A stretch of DNA of 64,000 nucleotides from Kribbella sindirgiensis (GCF_004331435.1 NZ_SJKA01000001.1:806001-870000), one strand, 5' to 3'; positions 26,358 to 34,180 are shown, counted from the stretch's first letter. Translations and numbers: made by a program. Notes: generated by a model from the letters alone, not told the origin.

Positions 26358-27224
26358 ATGACCACCCGGCGGAGCGGCCAGCGCGGACACACGTCTGGGC
26401 GGCGGCGGGGTGGGCGGCACAGTCGGCGGAAGTCCTACAAGGGGCAGTGGCTTGTGGTGACCGCGTTGGCGGTGCTGGGGACTGTGGTGGTGGCGCATCC
26501 GGATGTCGCGCATCGGAACAGCTTGGCGGCGCAGGCTGTTGCGGGGGTCAACGAGGTTGCGCAGGAGGAGCCGGTGGCTTCGGTGACGCCGCGAACGACG
26601 CCGGTTCCGGTGGCCACGCCGACGCAGAAGTTCACGACTCCGTTGCGGCCGGCACCGACGCTGACGCGGAAGCCGAAGGGTGCGAAGCCGAACGTCCTGG
26701 TGTCGACCGGGAAGCTCGCCGTGGTGCCTGGGTCCGACAAGGCGACCGGTGTCCGCGACAAGATGACGTACCGGGTGGAGATTGAGCAGGGCGTGTCGGT
26801 GAACGGTGCCGCGGTCGCCGCGGCCATCCACAAGACCCTGACGGACCCGCGCGGCTGGCAGGCGGTGCACCCGGTGAGTTTCGAGCGGACGGACCGCGTC
26901 GACGCCGACCTCCGGATCATCCTGGCCACGCCGACGCTGACGGACAAGCTCTGTCTGCCGCTCGACACCGGCGGTGAGGTCTCCTGCCGGGTCGAGGACC
27001 GTGTCGTGCTGAACGCGAAGCGGTGGCTGTACGCGATCCCGGCGTACAACGGGAAGGTCGACCTGTACCGCAGCTACCTGGTCAACCACGAGGTCGGGCA
27101 CGCGCTCGGTCACGGGCACTCGACCTGCACGACCCCGAAGACCCCCGCGCCGGTGATGATGCAGCAGACCAAGGGTCTGGCCGGCTGCCTGCCGAACGCC
27201 TGGCCGACGGTCAAGGCCACCTGA
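26358..27224 (+). CDS. DUF3152 family membrane-anchored protein with metalloprotease-like motif
   Basis: A 288-aa protein. A basic cytoplasmic tail (RRGGRHSRRKSYKGQ) precedes one transmembrane helix (about residues 34-50, WLVVTALAVLGTVVVA). A Pro/Thr-rich linker follows, then the DUF3152 domain (about 110-285). That domain has NHEVGHALGHGHSTC, an HExxH-x5-H zinc-metalloprotease-like signature, and two likely disulfides. This suggests an outward-facing, zinc-dependent hydrolase, though activity for DUF3152 is not established. I chose the ATG at 26358 (MTTRRSGQ); an in-frame GTG 33 bases upstream is possible. A Pro/Gln-rich membrane protein follows 29 bases downstream. Confidence 0.83.
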   Translation: MTTRRSGQRGHTSGRRRGGRHSRRKSYKGQWLVVTALAVLGTVVVAHPDVAHRNSLAAQAVAGVNEVAQEEPVASVTPRTTPVPVATPTQKFTTPLRPAPTLTRKPKGAKPNVLVSTGKLAVVPGSDKATGVRDKMTYRVEIEQGVSVNGAAVAAAIHKTLTDPRGWQAVHPVSFERTDRVDADLRIILATPTLTDKLCLPLDTGGEVSCRVEDRVVLNAKRWLYAIPAYNGKVDLYRSYLVNHEVGHALGHGHSTCTTPKTPAPVMMQQTKGLAGCLPNAWPTVKAT

Positions 27225-27253
27225 GAAACTGGGGACGACGGGAGGAGCAAGCG

Positions 27254-28078
27254 ATGTCGTCACAGGACTTCCCGACGTACGGCAGGGACGAGCAACCAGG
27301 GCAGCAAGGGCAGCCAGAGCAGCAGGGGCCCGGCGAGGAGCAGCACTACGCGCCACCCACGCCGTACGGCGGCGGCACGTACGGCGTCGGTCAGCCGGCC
27401 GCGCCGGAGCAGTTCCCGTATGCGCAGCCGCAGGCGTACGGAACGCAGCCGCCGACGCAGGGCAACCCGGCGTACCACCAGCCCCCGGCCTACCGCCCAG
27501 GTGCACCGTACGGCGCTCCCGCGAGCCCTGAGCCGCATGAGCTCCCGACGTACGGCCGCGAGCAGCACGAGCGTGACCCGCGTGCGGCGAGGGTTGTCGG
27601 CCTGGCCGCGTTCATCGCCGCGATCTACGGGCTGCTGGTTGTCTCCGTCCAGCGCGTCGCGCTCCGGGAGATCTCCCAGGCACCGGGCTCGCCGCTCAAC
27701 CACCCACTGCGTACCGACGTGCTCGACGCGATCGGCCAGCTGCTGCTCGTGGTCGTCGGCACCGGCGCGCTCGTGATGTGGGTCCGCGACGTGCTGGCCC
27801 GCCGCAAGGCCGGTGGCCGGCCGGACCCGGCTGAGCTGGCCGGTCTGCTCCTGGTCGCGGTCTCCTTCGTCCCGATCCTGGTCTGGCTGATCATGGTGCT
27901 GTCCACAGGTCTCGGTGCCAGCGACGGCGCGGTGCACCGGCTGCCCACGGCGTACGGCTGGGGTGGTTTCGGCCTGCTCATCCTCGCCGTCGGCCTCCTC
28001 CTCGGGTACCGCGAGCTCAAGCCCGACGTATCGAACCCTGTGGTCAAGAGCGCCCCGGCCAAGGCTCCGTGGGAGTGA
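27254..28078 (+). CDS. Membrane protein with Pro/Gln/Tyr-rich cytoplasmic tail
   Basis: A 274-aa protein preceded by GGAGGAG. Residues 1-100 are low complexity, rich in Q, P, G and Y with repeated P-x-Y-G units (PTYGRDEQ, PPTPYGGGTYG, PTYGREQ). Residues about 108-262 hold four hydrophobic segments. The layout is common among actinobacterial cell-envelope proteins of unknown function, in which the disordered tail may interact with cytoplasmic partners. The stop overlaps the GTG of the following hydrolase (GTGA), so the two are translationally coupled. No specific family is recognised. Confidence 0.8.
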   Translation: MSSQDFPTYGRDEQPGQQGQPEQQGPGEEQHYAPPTPYGGGTYGVGQPAAPEQFPYAQPQAYGTQPPTQGNPAYHQPPAYRPGAPYGAPASPEPHELPTYGREQHERDPRAARVVGLAAFIAAIYGLLVVSVQRVALREISQAPGSPLNHPLRTDVLDAIGQLLLVVVGTGALVMWVRDVLARRKAGGRPDPAELAGLLLVAVSFVPILVWLIMVLSTGLGASDGAVHRLPTAYGWGGFGLLILAVGLLLGYRELKPDVSNPVVKSAPAKAPWE

Positions 28079-28734
28079 ACGCACCCGTCGTCCTTGTGCC
28101 CGGCCTGGGCCTCGGCCCTGAGTCGTACGCGCGGACGGTCGAGCATCTCGTCACGCCGTACCACGTGGTCACCCTGCCCGGGTACGGCGAACCGGCGGGC
28201 AGCCGTGAGGACCTGCATCCCCGTGCTCTCGCGGTGAGGTTGGCGGAGAAGATCCGCGAGCGGTCCGTCCTGGTCGGCCACTCGGCGAGCTGTCAGATCG
28301 TCGTCGAGACCGCGATCCGCTACCCGGAGCTCGCCCACGCGCTCGTACTGGCCGCACCGACCGGCGACGTCCGGCTGTCGAGCTGGGTCGACCGCGCGGT
28401 CCGGCTGGTCGGCTCGGCCATCCCGGACGCGCCGAAGCTCGTCCGGATCAGTCCGCAATACGCCCGTACGACGCTGCCGTCGATCGCCCGCGCCGCGGAG
28501 GCGTCGAGGCACCACGACCTGGCTGCCGTCATGCCTGGCGTCAAGGCGCCGGTCGTCCTCGTCCGCGGCAGGCATGACCTGATGTGTACGGCGGAATGGG
28601 TCGAACGACTCGCCGAACTCAGCCATGGAGAGGCCCGCACGCTGGACTCCGGGGCCCACATGCCGGTCGTGACGAACGGCCCGGAGCTGGCCGCTCTCAT
28701 AGAACGAGCAGCCGCTCTCCCGGAAAGTAGCTGA
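28075..28734 (+). CDS. Alpha/beta hydrolase
   Basis: A 219-aa alpha/beta-hydrolase fold protein. It has the oxyanion strand VVLVPGLGLG at the N-terminus, the nucleophile elbow LVGHSASCQIV (G-H-S-A-S), a catalytic Asp in VRGRHDLMC and a His in SGAHMPVV near the C-terminus. I chose the GTG at 28075, which overlaps the previous stop by four bases; a GTG six bases earlier is also in frame. The lack of a large lid and short length suggest a small esterase or a lactonase, but the substrate is unknown. The TPP riboswitch begins about 25 bases after the stop. Confidence 0.88.
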   Translation: MNAPVVLVPGLGLGPESYARTVEHLVTPYHVVTLPGYGEPAGSREDLHPRALAVRLAEKIRERSVLVGHSASCQIVVETAIRYPELAHALVLAAPTGDVRLSSWVDRAVRLVGSAIPDAPKLVRISPQYARTTLPSIARAAEASRHHDLAAVMPGVKAPVVLVRGRHDLMCTAEWVERLAELSHGEARTLDSGAHMPVVTNGPELAALIERAAALPESS

Positions 28735-28759
28735 CGAGTTAAACTCAGCAGCACAAACC

Positions 28760-28855
28760 TAAGCGGGAGCTCGCACCGAGGATGCGCGGGCTGAGAGGGC
28801 GACAGCTGGGTCGCCGACCGCCTGAACCTGACCGGGTAATGCCGGCGTAGGGAGT
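28760..28855 (+). promoter_or_regulatory. TPP riboswitch (THI element)
   Basis: The leader of the NCS1 permease gene carries the conserved thiamine-pyrophosphate aptamer. It has AGCGGGAGCTCG at the P1/P2 side, GGGCTGAGAGGG (CUGAGA core at 28791-28796), CCTGAACCTGA (28820-28830), GGGTAATGCCGGCG and the closing AGGGAGT. All core nucleotides of the class are present. The closing stem runs into the ribosome-binding region just before the ATG at 28866, so control is most likely at translation initiation. Confidence 0.95.
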
Positions 28856-28865
28856 GGGGTCACTC

Positions 28866-30191
28866 ATGACCGATACAGCTGTTCGTCCTGCCGGTACCAC
28901 CGAGGCGCCGCTCGTTCTCACCACCGATGCGCCGCGCACGCTCGGTTTCTTCGACCAGTTCACGCTCTGGGGCAACTTCGGCATCTCGCTGTTCGGTCCG
29001 GTGACCGGTGCGCTCGTGGCGGCGTACACCGGCTCGCTGTGGCAAGGACTGCTCGCGGTGGTCGTCGGCTGCGGCATCGGTGCGCTGGTGCTCGGCGGCG
29101 CGGCCGTGTTCGGGTCGCAGACGGGGGCGCCCGCGATGGCGAGCCTGCGCGGTCTGTTCGGCCGCCGTGGCTCGATCGCGCCGACCGTACTGAACATCGC
29201 GCAGAACATCGGCTGGGCGACGATGGAGATCATCGTGATCTCACAGGCCGCGGTCGCGGTCACGAGTGAGCGGTGGCGCTGGTTGTTCGTCGTACTCGCC
29301 GGAATCATCGCGACCGCGATGGCGGTCCGGCCGCTCGGCAGCGTGCGGATCCTGCGGAAGTTCATGGTCTGGCTGGTGCTGCTCGCGTCGGTGTACCTGT
29401 TCGTGCAGGTGCTCAGCAAGCCGGTGCACGCCCTGCCGCAGGACAGCGTGTTCGGCTTCTGGCCGGCCGTCGACCTGGCCGCGGCGGGCGTCGTGTCGTT
29501 CGCGCCACTGGCCGCGGACTACACGCGGCACTCGCGGACCAACAAGGCCGCGTTCAGCGGCTCCGCACTCGGCTACGGCCTGGCGGCGATCGGGTACTAC
29601 GCACTCGGTGTCGTCGCTGTGGCGACACTGGGGACCAACAGCGACGACGTGATCACCGCGCTGGTCACGCTGCCGGCCGGTGCGATCGCACTGCTGGTCC
29701 TGCTGGTGGACGAGGTCGACGAGGCGTACGCGAACGTCTACTCGACGACGATGGCCGCGCACAACCTGATCGGCCACATCGACCGGCGGTGGATCTCGAT
29801 CGCGATCGGCGCTCTCGCCACCGGTATCGCGCTGTTCATCGACCTGGGCAACTACACCCAGTTCCTGTACCTGATCGGCTCGGTCTTCATCCCGCTGTTC
29901 GCGGTCGCGATCGCGGACTTCTTCGTGGTCAGCAAGATGAAGTGGGACGTCTCCGGTGCGGCGAAGTTCCGCTGGCAACCGACCGCCGCGTGGCTGATCG
30001 GCTTCGTCGCCTACCAGTTGGTGAACCCGGGCACCGTCTCCGGCTGGTCCCCGTTCTGGACAAAGATCCAGCAGGCGATCTTCAACGATCAGCCCGTCCC
30101 CGGCTGGCTCGGTGCGACGTACACCTCAATCATCGTCTCGATGGTGGCTGCTGTGCTGCTCGGCCGGATCGGTCGCCGGCAGGCTGCCTGA
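28866..30191 (+). CDS. NCS1-family permease, probable thiamine-precursor (HMP) transporter, CytX-like
   Basis: A 441-aa membrane protein with about 12 helices of the nucleobase:cation symporter-1 family (PRTLGFFDQFTLWGNFGISL, then LGFGSQTGAPAM-like motif AVFGSQTGAPAMASLR, and GIALFIDLGNYTQFLYL). In bacteria, NCS1 permeases placed behind TPP riboswitches are called CytX and take up hydroxymethylpyrimidine. The riboswitch here argues for a thiamine-related substrate rather than cytosine. The ATG at 28866 follows AGGGAGTGGGG, a ribosome site inside the riboswitch's end. The 3' end overlaps the convergent antiporter gene by 62 bases. Confidence 0.9.
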   Translation: MTDTAVRPAGTTEAPLVLTTDAPRTLGFFDQFTLWGNFGISLFGPVTGALVAAYTGSLWQGLLAVVVGCGIGALVLGGAAVFGSQTGAPAMASLRGLFGRRGSIAPTVLNIAQNIGWATMEIIVISQAAVAVTSERWRWLFVVLAGIIATAMAVRPLGSVRILRKFMVWLVLLASVYLFVQVLSKPVHALPQDSVFGFWPAVDLAAAGVVSFAPLAADYTRHSRTNKAAFSGSALGYGLAAIGYYALGVVAVATLGTNSDDVITALVTLPAGAIALLVLLVDEVDEAYANVYSTTMAAHNLIGHIDRRWISIAIGALATGIALFIDLGNYTQFLYLIGSVFIPLFAVAIADFFVVSKMKWDVSGAAKFRWQPTAAWLIGFVAYQLVNPGTVSGWSPFWTKIQQAIFNDQPVPGWLGATYTSIIVSMVAAVLLGRIGRRQAA

Positions 30192-31350
30192 GCAGGATCA
30201 GCGCGGCGGCCGGGAACAGCAGCACCGACAGCAGCCCGGCGCAGACGAGAGCGGCGGCGGTGACCGGTGTCATCAGACCGGTCGCCACGCCGATCTGCGT
30301 CGCGGTCACGATGAACGGGAGCGACGTCGCCTGCAGCAGTGCCGTCGCTGCTGTCGCGCGAGCTCCCAGCGTCCGCACCGCGAGGTACGCCGGTACTCCG
30401 CGAACCGCTAGCAGTGCTAGCAGGAACAGCGGCACGCGGACGAGCGCGGCCGGGTCGTCGAGCAGACCTCGCAGATCGAGCCGGAGCCCGCTCGTCACGA
30501 AGAACACCGGGATCAGGAACCCGTACCCCAAGGCCTCCAGCTTGACCCGGAAACGTGGGTGCGAGGTGGCGTCCCGGTCGACCATCCCGACCACCGCACC
30601 GGCCAGGAACGCGCCCAGGATCGTCTCCAGCCCGAACTGCTCCGCCAGCGCAACAAAAGCGACCAGCAGCACCACAGCCGCCCGCACCCGGATTTCAGCC
30701 GTGGTGTCCTGCAGCCGAAGCAGCACCCCGCCGAGTCGCTGCGACCGTCCAGCGGTCGTGACGACCAGACCGGTGACGACCACGAGCAGAGCGAACAAGC
30801 CAATCATCACCAGCCGCTCGCCGGCGCTGCCGCCTTCGGTCGAGAACACCAAGGAGAGCAGCAGTACGGCGGCGAAGTCGGCGACTGATGCGGCGGCGAT
30901 GGTGAACTGCCCGACGCTGCCCTCGGCCTTGCCCGCGTCCTTGAGCACTGGCACGACCAGACCCAACGAGGTCGCGGACAACGTCACGGCCAGCAGGAGT
31001 GCGCTCTGCACCCAGCCGACCGCGGAGAACCCGAAGCCGACCAGCCCACCGAGCAGCAACGTCACCACATAGCCCAGAACGGCCAGCCGCAGCACCTGCC
31101 CGCGTAACCGGTGGACGTCGATCTCCAGGCCGGCCAGGAACAGCAGGAAGCCCAGCCCCAGCAGCGAAACGATCTGCAGCGGCAGGTCCACGTCGACCAG
31201 TCCGAGACCGTGCGGGCCCACCACGATCCCGGCGACGATCTCCAGTACGACGGCCGGCACCCGCAGCCGCGGGGCGAGCCCGAGCAGCAGCGGGGCGAGT
31301 AACGCGATCAGAGCGACCGCGAACAGGTTGGTGAACTCAACGTCCGGCAT
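30130..31350 (-). CDS. CPA2-family cation:proton antiporter
   Basis: A 406-aa membrane protein with about 12-13 helices of the monovalent cation:proton antiporter-2 family. Typical features are VVLEIVAGIVVGPHGLGLV at helix 2, GLGFLLFLAGLEID at helix 3 and SVADFAAVLLLSL, carrying the conserved acidic residue of the ion site. There is no RCK/TrkA-N domain, so it resembles the short Na+/H+ or K+/H+ exchangers rather than full KefB. Its start is only 7-38 bp from a promoter-like sequence shared with the nearby sigma-factor operon, suggesting common control. The 62-base 3' overlap with the NCS1 permease is unusually long. Confidence 0.9.
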   Translation of the reverse strand: MPDVEFTNLFAVALIALLAPLLLGLAPRLRVPAVVLEIVAGIVVGPHGLGLVDVDLPLQIVSLLGLGFLLFLAGLEIDVHRLRGQVLRLAVLGYVVTLLLGGLVGFGFSAVGWVQSALLLAVTLSATSLGLVVPVLKDAGKAEGSVGQFTIAAASVADFAAVLLLSLVFSTEGGSAGERLVMIGLFALLVVVTGLVVTTAGRSQRLGGVLLRLQDTTAEIRVRAAVVLLVAFVALAEQFGLETILGAFLAGAVVGMVDRDATSHPRFRVKLEALGYGFLIPVFFVTSGLRLDLRGLLDDPAALVRVPLFLLALLAVRGVPAYLAVRTLGARATAATALLQATSLPFIVTATQIGVATGLMTPVTAAALVCAGLLSVLLFPAAALILLRQPAGDRSGRAAQQPPSRR

Positions 31351-31356
31351 ACCGGT

Positions 31357-31388
31357 TCAGTGCCGTCGACGCGGCCGGGCGTTACAGG
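31357..31388 (-). promoter_or_regulatory. Putative ECF-sigma promoter of antiporter gene
   Basis: On the minus strand CCTGTAACGCC (31388-31378) is followed 12 bases later by CGGCACTGA (31365-31357), and the antiporter ATG begins six bases downstream. The same two blocks, with a spacer one base shorter, precede the flavodoxin/sigma/anti-sigma operon. TGTAAC is a plausible ECF -35 element. The transcript would be nearly leaderless. Confidence 0.5.
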
Positions 31389-31616
31389 TCAGCGCGGAAA
31401 GCTGCGGAACGCCTCCAGCAGCCGATCGCGGGTCTCCGCGGACAGGTCCTCGGGCTCGACCTGCCCGACCTCGGCGGCAGTACGCCGGATCTGCTCGACG
31501 TAGATCTCGCAGCCGTCGCAGAGCTCCAGGTGCTCGACGAACCGCTGTTCGGTCTCCGGATCGAGCGCACCGTCGAGGTAGGCGGTGACGAGCTCGACCA
31601 GTTCCTCACACGTCAT
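31389..31616 (-). CDS. Zinc-binding anti-sigma factor (zf-HC2)
   Basis: A 75-aa soluble protein with the ZAS zinc signature: Cys3 and HLELCDGC (His29-x3-Cys33-x2-Cys36). The rest is helical and acidic. Such proteins bind and hold an ECF sigma factor; zinc loss or disulfide formation often releases it. The start overlaps the stop of the sigma gene by four bases, the usual sigma/anti-sigma arrangement. Absence of a transmembrane segment indicates a cytoplasmic signal such as redox state, although this is an inference. The stop abuts the putative promoter of the antiporter gene. Confidence 0.9.
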   Translation of the reverse strand: MTCEELVELVTAYLDGALDPETEQRFVEHLELCDGCEIYVEQIRRTAAEVGQVEPEDLSAETRDRLLEAFRSFPR

Positions 31617-32266
31617 GCGTCAACCCCGGTGAAGTAGCGCTCGAGCCGCCCGCGAACGGTCGCCCGCGCGCGGTGCAGCAGGACCCGCTGATTGACCATG
31701 GAGATCTCCAGCAACGCGCACACGTCCTCCGCGCCGTATCCGTCGATGTCTCGCAACGTCAGCACCACCTGCTGCCGGATCGGCAGGCTCTCGACCGCCG
31801 CGGCCACGGTCGACCGGACCTCGTGCGCGAGAACCTCGCTCTCGGTGGTCGGCCAGCGGTCCGGGAACGCGCGCCAGCCGCCCGGGTACTGGTCGCCCGG
31901 CCCCCGGAACCGCTGCGGATCGACCGTCGGCACGTGGTCCGGGACCAGGCTGGTCCACGGCACCGTCCGCTGTTCCCGGGTCGCCCGCTTGCGCGCGATG
32001 TTGACGAGGATCCGATACACCCAGGTACGCAGCGAGGAGCGGCCCTCGAAGCGCCCGATCCCCTCGAAGACGGCCAGCCAGGTGTCCTGGACGACCTCCT
32101 CGGCGCTGGCCGTGGTGGACACGAACGAGCGGGCCAGCCGCAGCATCGAGCCCGACCAGCCGTTCAGCAGACACGCGAACGTCTCCTCGTCCCCGGTTCG
32201 CAGCCCGGCGACGAGTACGTCGTCCGTCGGTACCACCACCCCCACATGCCGACGGTACAGCAGCAC
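31613..32266 (-). CDS. ECF RNA polymerase sigma factor
   Basis: About 217 aa. Region 2 is visible as SMLRLARSFVSTTASAEEVVQDTWLAVF with RTWVYRILVNIARKRATRE. Region 4 is SLPIRQQVVLTLRDIDGYGAEDVC plus the recognition-helix segment VNQRVLLHRARATVR. The long region 2-4 linker contains a basic/proline stretch. The start is uncertain: GTG at 32266 lies eight bases after the flavodoxin stop, and GTGs at 32245 and 32239 are alternatives closer to the conserved TDDVLVAGL opening. The gene is the middle member of a flavodoxin-sigma-anti-sigma operon and is probably autoregulated through the promoter at 33092-33122. Confidence 0.88.
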   Translation of the reverse strand: MLLYRRHVGVVVPTDDVLVAGLRTGDEETFACLLNGWSGSMLRLARSFVSTTASAEEVVQDTWLAVFEGIGRFEGRSSLRTWVYRILVNIARKRATREQRTVPWTSLVPDHVPTVDPQRFRGPGDQYPGGWRAFPDRWPTTESEVLAHEVRSTVAAAVESLPIRQQVVLTLRDIDGYGAEDVCALLEISMVNQRVLLHRARATVRGRLERYFTGVDA

Positions 32267-32274
32267 CCCCGATG

Positions 32275-32979
32275 TCAGCGGTACTCCGGGTTCTCGAAGT
32301 CGAACCGGCAGCCGGCGTCCCACTCGGACCGCTGGTTGCCGTGCGCCGGGACCCCGCCGGCGTCCTTGAGCAGCCGCGCGAAGTGCAGCAGGTTCCAGGT
32401 CATGAAGGTGGTGTTCCGGTTGGTGAAGTCGTTCTCCGGGCCGCCCGACCCCTCGTCCAGGTACGACGGACCCGGGCCGGCCTCCCCGATCCAGCCGGCG
32501 TCGGCCTGTGGGGGGATCGTGTAGCCGAGGTGCTGCAACGAGTACAGGACGTTCATCGCGCAGTGCTTCACGCCGTCCTCGTTGCCGGTGATCAGGCAGC
32601 CGCCGACGCGTCCGTAGTACGCATACTGTCCGCGCTCGTTGAGGATCGACGAGTTGCCGTACAGGCGTTCGATCACCTGCTTGGTGACCGAGCTGTTGTC
32701 GCCCAGCCAGATCGGTCCGGCGATCACCAGGATGTCGGCCGCCATCACCTGCTCCTGGATCGCCGGCCAGTCGTCCTTCGCCCAGCCGTGTTCGGTCATG
32801 TCCGGCCAGACGCCGGTGGCGATGTCGTGGTCGATCGCACGAACCACGTCGACCTGGACTCCTTGTTTCTCGAGGATTCGACGGCTGACGTCGATCAGTC
32901 CCTCGGTGTTGCTGACCGCGGGCGAGCGCTTGAGCGTGCAGTTCAGGAACAGCGCGCGCAGGTCGTCGTACTCGGGCAT
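32275..32979 (-). CDS. Flavodoxin-fold NAD(P)H-dependent oxidoreductase
   Basis: A 234-aa FMN-binding reductase. The N-terminal LRALFLNCTLKRSPAVSNTE strand-loop is the FMN phosphate loop of the NADPH-dependent FMN reductase/flavodoxin-2 family. ADILVIAGPIWLGDNSS is the second FMN-binding loop. The ATG at 32979 is preceded by AAGGAGA. A preceding in-frame extension to 33105 has no flavodoxin character. The gene heads an operon with an ECF sigma factor and its zinc anti-sigma factor, so a role in redox or quinone stress is plausible. Confidence 0.9.
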   Translation of the reverse strand: MPEYDDLRALFLNCTLKRSPAVSNTEGLIDVSRRILEKQGVQVDVVRAIDHDIATGVWPDMTEHGWAKDDWPAIQEQVMAADILVIAGPIWLGDNSSVTKQVIERLYGNSSILNERGQYAYYGRVGGCLITGNEDGVKHCAMNVLYSLQHLGYTIPPQADAGWIGEAGPGPSYLDEGSGGPENDFTNRNTTFMTWNLLHFARLLKDAGGVPAHGNQRSEWDAGCRFDFENPEYR

Positions 32980-33091
32980 GGTGTCTCCTTCAAAGAAGTT
33001 CGGCGTCCTGCTCGATGCAGAGCAGGGCCGGGCCGGTCGCGCCGCACAGTTCGGCGTAGGCCGCCCCTTGTGACACGGACCGTTCGACAGA

Positions 33092-33122
33092 TCAGTGCCG
33101 GCCACCGGCCAGGCGTTACAGG
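33092..33122 (-). promoter_or_regulatory. Putative ECF-sigma promoter of flavodoxin/sigma operon
   Basis: On the minus strand CCTGTAACGCC (33122-33112) and CGGCACTGA (33100-33092) are separated by 11 bases and lie about 115 bp upstream of the flavodoxin ATG. The same blocks occur upstream of the antiporter gene. Shared sequence at two promoters of one locus suggests autoregulation and a small regulon. Confidence 0.5.
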
Positions 33123-33135
33123 AAGAGAGCCCGCC

Positions 33136-33333
33136 ATGGACGCACGGTCGCGGAAGTCAACTACGGTGTCTCACCAGGTGACGACTACCTGGCCGAGCCT
33201 TACGCGTACGTCGACCTGGACACCGCGGACCGGTGATTTCTGGAATGCCCCGTTCGGCGCCGTCCGGCCGCTCGCCGAGCTGCCCGATGTTGTCGAGTTC
33301 TTCACTATTGGCAGATCCCTGCTGGACAACTGA
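33136..33333 (+). pseudogene. Frameshifted remnant of a conserved actinobacterial hypothetical gene
   Basis: From 33147 one frame reads VAEVNYGVSPGDDYLAEPYAYV and then, after a break near 33211-33218, the next frame continues WTPRTGDFWNAPFGAVRPLAELPDVVEFF to a stop at 33331-33333 (motifs shown in pieces). Together they match a family I recognise by its SPGD...EPYAYVGPW-P-x-x-G-x-FWNAPFGA signature. GTCGACCTGG in place of an expected two-base-longer GTCGGACCCTGG explains the shift. No N-terminal domain is present upstream. A 65-codon frame from the ATG at 33136 is formally open but its first half is out of register. Confidence 0.6.
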
Positions 33334-33360
33334 CCCAGAGCACCCGGAATACTGGCGGGC

Positions 33361-34044
33361 ATGCTGAACTCCGCACTGCGTAGTCGGGCCGAGTATGCGG
33401 AACTCGGTGCCGACGGACTGGCCGCGCGTACGTCGCCCGAACGGGACGCGCTGATCGTCAAGGCGGTGCAGGAGCTGCTGGAGGGCCGCGAGTCGGTGCT
33501 CGACCTGTGCTGCGGGTACGGGCGGGTCGCGCTGCCGCTGCGTCGCGCCGGCAAGGTCGTCCGCGGGCTGGACATCTCGCCGAACCTGCTCGAGGCCGGC
33601 CGCGCGCGGGCCGCCGAGGAGGAGCTCGCGATCGACTGGGCGATCGGCTCGATGACCGATCTGCCGTACAAATGGGACTCGTTCGACGCGGTGATCTGCC
33701 TCTGGACGGCGTTCCACGAGCTGTTCGCCGAGGACGAGCAGATCTCGACGATCTGCGAGATCTCCCGGGTGCTGAAGCCGGGCGGGATCGCGATCATCGA
33801 GGGCCCGGTCTGGGGACCGGCGACCGCGGCCGAGATCGCCAACGGGATGCGGCAGGGCCCGGAGCACCGGATCGTCACCACCGAGCACGACGACGACCGC
33901 AGCAGCGTGCACTTCATCCACGACGAGATCAGCTACAGCCGGCTCTGCGCGGCCGCCGGAATCGACGACTACAAGGTCTACAAACGCGACTGGGGCGGCC
34001 GTCGCCGGCTGATCCTGGAGATCCACCAACCGGCAACTTCCTGA
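33361..34044 (+). CDS. Class I SAM-dependent methyltransferase
   Basis: A 227-aa methyltransferase. Motif I is VLDLCCGYGRVALPLRRAG, the acidic residue at the end of beta2 is in VRGLDISPNLLEAGR, and the post-II region has ISRVLKPGGIAIIEG. The GYGR-containing motif I is typical of the methyltransferase-25/11 clan acting on small molecules. It lacks a partner gene and the acceptor is unknown. Two large hairpins follow immediately and separate it from the convergent ogt gene. Confidence 0.9.
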   Translation: MLNSALRSRAEYAELGADGLAARTSPERDALIVKAVQELLEGRESVLDLCCGYGRVALPLRRAGKVVRGLDISPNLLEAGRARAAEEELAIDWAIGSMTDLPYKWDSFDAVICLWTAFHELFAEDEQISTICEISRVLKPGGIAIIEGPVWGPATAAEIANGMRQGPEHRIVTTEHDDDRSSVHFIHDEISYSRLCAAAGIDDYKVYKRDWGGRRRLILEIHQPATS

Positions 34045-34131
34045 GAGGGTGTCTGAGGACTCTGCGCCGTCGCGAGGAGATGCCGTGCCGAGCACCTCCT
34101 CGCTACGGCGCAGAATCCTCAGACACCCTCT
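34044..34131. repeat. 36-bp near-perfect inverted repeat (88-bp hairpin element)
   Basis: The arms at 34044-34079 and 34096-34131 are complementary at 34 of 36 positions, with a 16-base loop. The outer part is AGAGGGTGTCTGAGG and its complement, the inner part CGCGAGGAG/CTCCTCGCT-like. The left arm starts in the last base of the methyltransferase stop codon. Length and symmetry exceed a normal terminator and resemble a mobile palindromic (REP or MITE-like) unit, though it may also stop transcription. Confidence 0.75.
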
Positions 34132-34142
34132 GACAAGTCAAC

Positions 34143-34180
34143 AGGAGCAGATCCCCACTCCACATTGGGGATCTGCTCCT
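34143..34180. terminator. Bidirectional terminator-like hairpin
   Basis: AGGAGCAGATCCCC (34143-34156) pairs perfectly with GGGGATCTGCTCCT (34167-34180) around a 10-base loop, followed by TATTT. It lies between the convergent methyltransferase and ogt genes and could serve both. Confidence 0.75.
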
